Positions 60,640 to 64,000 of a DNA stretch of 64,000 nucleotides are shown one piece after another (within the stretch, counting starts at the first letter, position 1; every line of letters begins with the position of its first letter). This DNA is from Motacilla alba alba (Eukaryota > Chordata > Aves > Passeriformes > Motacillidae): contig NC_052017.1 of NCBI RefSeq assembly GCF_015832195.1, positions 78,927,801 through 78,991,800 on the forward strand, in the 5' to 3' direction. Under the pieces are notes generated by a model. It was not told the origin of the DNA. It ran no database searches and saw nothing but the letters and a program-made list of their open reading frames with translations. A program made the translations under genes and the position numbers.

Positions 60640-60645
60640 AGTGTT
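60640..60645. repeat. Target-site duplication, right, of LTR copy 2
   Basis: AGTGTT, identical to 59968-59973. Confidence 0.88.
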
Positions 60646-63544
60646 TCAATTGGAATTATTTTTTTATTTCTTTTTACATGGCTCACTCAAAATTACTTCA
60701 GCAAGACCTGCAAATCAATGCAGTTTTAAAGACAACGAGTGTATTTTGACATAAATCTAAGTATACCTATTTCAACATTTTCCCCTCTAAACACTTTTAA
60801 AAAACCCATATTTAAAATTTTTGCTTTCCATTAGTTAAATATGCTATTGAAGATCTTCAAATTACATATATTAGATTCCAATCCATAGTTCTGTGTAATT
60901 TGTACCTCCCTAAATGCATGAGCATATTTGATAATAGAATTTTATGCTCACACAACTTAACTGAACAGAATAACAGTTAGCCAAAAAACATTTTTTGAGA
61001 AAAAGTGTTCTGGATGTAAACCACAATAAAAGGTTTTTTGAACAAGGAACATATGGTTAAAATCATATGCTCTTGCTAGCTTGTTACTGGTAGTTGTGTA
61101 AAAATATTTTTAAAAGTTACTATAAGGTTTTGCCAGTATATGAGTAAGAAGAATAGTAGCTAATTCTTCTGCAGGAGGATAGTCTTCAAAGAGTAAGCAT
61201 TGCAAAGGTCTTAAATGTTGCACAGTTGAAATGCACATATTTTTATTATTAGAGTTCCTGGGAATGTTTATTGCATCTTTGAAGGTGAAAAGAATGGTTT
61301 ATATATCAAGCTTAGGAATAAAAATCTAAGAAACCTTATATGCAACATGACTCCCTCTTTTTACATGTTTTGCAATTCATAGTTCTCAAGATTATATCTT
61401 TCTCTTCATCTTAAAAGGGAAAGAACCTTAAAGTAGATCATTGACCAGAAACAGTTTCTGGCCTGTAGAGTATGAGGGTTGGGGGACAAGTGGGTTTTTT
61501 TACAAAGTTAGTCTTAGCAACTTATTAAGTTAAGGTAGGAGCAGGTGAATTTTGTAGTAGCCTTACAGACAGCACAACTCAGGCTTCTGGAGCTAATTTG
61601 ATCCTAACAGAGGAACAAAGCTGCCTTTAGGCCATGGGTTGGCAAGATGTGCTGTATGGCTCAGGAGTCTCTCAAAATCTAAGACTACAAAGGGAGCCAA
61701 AATTCAATTATTAAGCTTAGCCAGAGCATCTAGGTTTCCATCATCTCACCTAATTGACATGTCCTGAAGTTACAGAGGAGACTAGAGTGCCATCAGATCT
61801 GCTTTTCACTGTGCAATTACAAGCTGTCATAGTTAAAGATATGCTGGAAACAGTGAAGCTTAGCAATTGTAGTCTTTATGTCTATAAGCAGTCTGATGAA
61901 TGCAACCCTGTGCATGTATCTTGAATTATCTCTAAATGTAGAGCCTGATCATAGTAAATTTGTATATTCACAGTGCTTAATTACCTCACTTTTCTCAGAA
62001 TTTGCCAGGGTGACAATGATCGTGGTGTTTGGGTTTATTTAATAGATTTTTGGCCTCTACTCAAATTCAAACATACTTTTGAAAGAAAGTGAACTTGTGA
62101 ATCGTTGTACTGCATCGGGACCTCAAATAATGAAACAAATCAATTATGAAGTATTAATATTGCTGTGTTCTGGGATGACTTACTTTACATGAGGTGATTT
62201 GTGGCGTACCTTGAAGTGAGTTATTAAGATGGTACTTAGACTGGCCAGTTGCAAGATACAGACACAGTGTATTTTGGCAATAGATACAATTTATCACAAT
62301 TGATCAAAACAAAATTTATTATTTCTGTTATCTATTTTAACCTTCTGTGAATGAAATGTTTAGGATTACTTGTTTTTAAACAGGCGGATCAATTTTCAAC
62401 TCCTAAATACCATATATGGTATTTTATATAATCCTGATAAGAATTGACCTTTTGTCATTTTAGGACTCCTTCTTTTTCCTACAGATACTTGGTCAATATC
62501 TCCATGTCCTCAAAGAAAATTACCATGAGAAAGAAGCTTCCAGTAGTCAGGAAGCTTGCTTCCATTCAAAAAATATTTTTCTTGTGAAGCAATCTTTTTC
62601 CTTTCAAAAATAAACCACCTGAAGTAAACACACTTAGTGTGACAGATGCAGATGTTCATGTATCCATTCCAGAATCAGTTTGGCAACAATGTTGAAAAAG
62701 TGCAGCTTAGCTGCTAGAGCTATAGAGTAATAGTGTTCTTGATCTCATTGGGAAGTGAGACTTTTCTATCATTGAGACCACTCAACCTGAAACAAAGAAA
62801 TAATCTTGTGGCTGTTGGAGAATGCAAAGCCAGGCAGAATGCAAGTACTGAGCCACCAGACAAAGTTCTTATTTTCATTCCTGCTCTTACCAAGTTTCAA
62901 GACTTGGTTGATGTCCTGGAAATTGATAATTCTTTTTTTTTTTTTTTTATTCATAGCACTTTTTATTGTTTTATATTGATCTTTGTAAATTCAGAAGCTC
63001 TCCACTCAAGTGCTACCCTACACAGCTGGCTGTTTTCAGGGACATTTTAGTGGAATTTTATGGCTTGTGCAAAGATGAGGGTAGCAGTAACTCCTAATGA
63101 ATATTCATAGGTTAATTTTGAAATGTTAAGAGTAGCTAGCAAGCAGTGTTTGAACCAATCTGCAAATCCTCTGTCAAGCTTGTGAATTAACTAGTCAAAT
63201 GTTTGACACATGTTGACAAAAATAAATCCCTGTTTACCTGTTGTCCACCTTGCTCTAAAGACTTCATAACTTTAATTTATGTCTTAGAGCAGTACTGAGA
63301 GATGACTGGTTTTGAAAGGGTAACTGCTAACAACAGCAGTAAATATCCAAAATACCTTGTTTATCTTGAAGGTAGGGGGAAAAAGCCTGCCTTCAGGAGT
63401 GGAATTACTTTAGGCTGTCTTATGGAAGACAGTGCCAATGATCTTATCTATTCATAGCAAAAATAAGTTTTAAGAGTCTCATGAATTTCAACATGGAAAA
63501 TGCAAAATGCAGCCTGTTGGGAGGAATTGCTCTTTGCAACAGTA
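60646..63544. other. Non-coding, no recognised element
   Basis: AT-rich, with an 18-T run at about 62931-62948. The 105-codon plus frame crossing that run has no recognisable domain. Confidence 0.5.
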
Positions 63545-63775
63545 TAGGCTGGGAACTGAATGGCTGTGGAGAAATTCTGTTGGAAAGGACCTTGGTGCCT
63601 TGGCAGAGAGAGGATGAAAATGAACCAGAGTGTGCCCTGGCAGAATCAGTGGTCAAAGGTATGCTGGGCTGCCTAAAAAGGAACCAGCTACTAAGTGGGG
63701 AAAACAATTATTCCCCTCTATTTAGCACTCAATAGACTCCATCCAGAACAGTGTCCAGGTTTGGTGCTTCATCAA
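63545..63775 (+). mobile_element. CR1 LINE fragment, ORF2 RT region
   Basis: The plus strand reads AGGCTGGGAACTGAATGGCTG near 63546, GAAAGGACCTTGGTGCC near 63583, GAACCAGAGTGTGCCCTGGC near 63621, GGTATGCTGGGCTGCCTAAA near 63658, CAATTATTCCCCTCTATTTAG near 63706 and CAGAACAGTGTCCAGG near 63744. These follow the CR1 blocks 'ggctgggaacggctggctg', 'gggacctggg', 'cagcagtgtgcc', 'ggcatcctgggctgcat', 'ccctctactc' and 'ctgtgtccag'. It is a short internal ORF2 piece with no 3' end visible, so either a deletion removed the rest or it has decayed. The frame is broken. Confidence 0.82.
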
Positions 63776-64000
63776 AATAATTATATTATGAGAGAATAAT
63801 TTGTCTGTTTAATTGTAGTTTTCATTTAGTGTGAAACTAAAATCTTCTAAGTCCTAGTTGAAGCAATCTGGAGTAGGGAGGGCTCTCATCAGGCATCAGT
63901 GCTGTGAGGAAGACCATGACACTGCAGGTGATATTCCTCAGCCTTATAAATTTTTATGGCTTAATGTATCAGTTAAGGCAAGAATTTTTTAATCTTAGTT
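63776..64000. other. Non-coding to window end
   Basis: AT-rich sequence; nothing recognised. Confidence 0.5.

Noticed and set aside
53583..60645. A full provirus bounded by the two related LTRs
   Set aside because: Each LTR has its own different perfect target-site duplication, and no gag, pol or env-like frame lies between them.
1..64000. tRNA, rRNA, riboswitch, operon or phage features
   Set aside because: No cloverleaf, conserved rRNA words, Shine-Dalgarno-spaced gene series or long prokaryotic-style ORFs were seen. The repeat content is that of a bird genome.

Overview
The window looks like vertebrate, almost certainly avian, non-coding DNA: AT-rich, with no long open reading frame and no operon-like structure. 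Scattered through it are truncated copies of the CR1 LINE, the dominant retrotransposon of birds and other sauropsids. LTR fragments match families I recognise from songbirds, so a passerine is my best guess, but that is from memory and was not searched. I see no protein-coding gene I can name, no rRNA or tRNA, no CRISPR array and no prokaryotic or phage content. The window could be a gene desert or the inside of a very long intron.

Layout. 0.6-1.3 kb is a CR1 piece on the minus strand. 4.9-5.1 kb is a probable LTR end, followed by a minus-strand CR1 3' end at 5.4-5.65 kb. An AT-rich tract with a strong hairpin lies near 7.8-8.0 kb, and a longer minus-strand CR1 at 10.2-10.9 kb. 11-20 kb is nearly featureless. 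Another minus-strand CR1 3' end lies at 20.15-20.5 kb, simple repeats at 22.7 and 23.7 kb, and a weak exon-like open segment at 27.4 kb. From 29.8 kb onward every CR1 I recognise is on the plus strand: an internally deleted copy at 29.8-30.7 kb, then 40.8-41.3, 43.86-44.38, 47.7 and 63.5-63.8 kb. Microsatellites sit at 30.7, 31.4, 33.6, 35.2 and 43.75 kb.

The best-supported structures are LTRs. At 43,966-44,343 an ERVL-like solo LTR is nested inside the 3' end of a CR1, and the CR1 sequence resumes on the far side. At 53,589-54,326 and 59,974-60,639 lie two solo LTRs of one ERVK-like family, both on the minus strand. Each is bounded by its own perfect 6-bp target-site duplication (ATGTTG and AGTGTT), so they are two independent insertions and not the ends of one provirus.

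There is no set of cooperating genes here. I did not find a new biological system; the findings are about retroelement history, two weak coding candidates and local DNA structure.
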